Assembly (NCBI GenBank): GCA_902800905.1
Contig: CADCGC010000013.1
Span: forward strand, 1 to 50,508
Direction of reading: 5' to 3'
Origin: an uncultured Erysipelotrichaceae bacterium
Lineage (GTDB): Bacteria > Bacillota_I > Bacilli_A > RFN20 > CAG-826
DNA length: 50,508 nucleotides
Part shown: piece after piece, positions 50,266 to 50,508 of the stretch
Layout of the letters: every line of letters begins with the position of its first letter
Numbering within the stretch: position 1 is the stretch's first letter
Program-made: the position numbers and the translations under genes
The notes under the pieces: model-generated
The model's input: only the letters and a program-made list of their open reading frames with translations
Database searches by the model: none
What the model was told of the DNA's origin: nothing

Positions 50266-50508
50266 ATGAAAGAAATCGCGTCACGATACGCTCAAGCTTT
50301 ATTCTCTTTAAAAAGAGATTCTAATTCTTTAGAGTCGACTCAGAGAGAGCTTAAAGAACTAAAGAAGGTTTTCGTTGAAAACCCAGATTTCATCGTGGTT
50401 TTAGATTCCTCGTATTATTCTATTGAGAAGAAAGTCGATATTATCGACAAGACTCTTAAAGGAGTTGATGAAGAAGTCGTTAATCTTATAAAGATTATTG
50501 TTACTAAT
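50266..50508 (+). CDS. atpH: ATP synthase F1 subunit delta, 3' end beyond window (partial)
   Basis: The frame opens at ATG 50266, two bases after the atpF stop, and runs off the right edge (81 codons). KEIASRYAQALFSL is the conserved start of the delta/OSCP family, which links the stator stalk to F1. The remaining atp genes presumably follow. Confidence 0.9.
   Translation, partial: MKEIASRYAQALFSLKRDSNSLESTQRELKELKKVFVENPDFIVVLDSSYYSIEKKVDIIDKTLKGVDEEVVNLIKIIVTN

Noticed and set aside
1..50508. CRISPR array, rRNA operon, insertion sequence or prophage
   Set aside because: No regularly spaced repeats, rRNA sequence, transposase, integrase or phage structural gene was found by reading.
1..50508. 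Mycoplasma genetic code (TGA as Trp)
   Set aside because: TGA ends several full-length genes (spx, the methyltransferase, mrp) and TGG encodes conserved Trp such as in WCGPC.

Overview
The window is a gene-dense, low-G+C stretch of bacterial chromosome. It is not a plasmid or phage: nearly every gene is a housekeeping gene. The gene set points to a Gram-positive member of the class Bacilli: RNase J, Spx, the ylbF-rsmD-coaD neighbourhood, YitT, UvrX-type polymerase with YolD, and AddAB. The ATP synthase b subunit made as a lipoprotein, a trait described for Mycoplasma, suggests one of the Mollicutes-related or Erysipelotrichia/RF39-like uncultured lineages. TGA is still a stop codon here (for example it ends spx and the methyltransferase at 26568) and TGG encodes Trp. 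The exact lineage is inference.

Layout. 1-1760: a truncated ATPase gene and a HAD-phosphatase lipoprotein, with a palindrome, an orphan terminator and inverted repeats. 1858-10020: tRNA-Ser(GGA), a pseudouridine synthase and phosphohexomutase operon, trpS, spx, a CYTH protein, nadK with a 47-codon membrane ORF, maf and RNase J. 10206-17400: a serine hydrolase, def, ylbF-rsmD-coaD, a membrane thioredoxin-like protein, a YitT transporter and a His-rich CobW GTPase. 17482-25192: a GNAT protein, tRNA-Ser(CGA), a degenerate GGDEF/EAL-like protein with proS, a sugar transferase, the Y-family polymerase with YolD, a small membrane protein and tRNA-Ser(GCT). 25304-29353: an amidohydrolase, a methyltransferase, a zinc-ribbon membrane protein and rdgB. 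29366-32714: an accessory island with a TIR / middle domain / YdcF-like fusion and a RhuM-Fic protein, ending at tRNA-Gly(TCC). 32760-38689: trxA, TraX, a CPBP protease, an IMPACT protein, an mrp with a damaged 5' end, an M24 peptidase and glpK. 38774-45228: addB-addA plus an unknown gene. 45253-50508: nucleoside kinase, a PPi-type phosphofructokinase and the start of the atp operon, cut off inside atpH.

Two kinds of gene start coexist. Operon-internal genes and some first genes have AGGAGG-like ribosome binding sites. At least a dozen first genes instead start 4-9 bases after a TATAAT-like box with no binding site, so their mRNAs should be leaderless. Convergent genes are packed tightly, often with stop codons inside a shared terminator hairpin. 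The most promising unfamiliar item is the TIR fusion in the accessory island, apparently co-transcribed with rdgB. The two-carboxylate ATP synthase c subunit (predicted Na+ coupling) next to a PPi-type phosphofructokinase suggests an energy-limited anaerobe. All functions are read from sequence and motifs alone; no database search was run.
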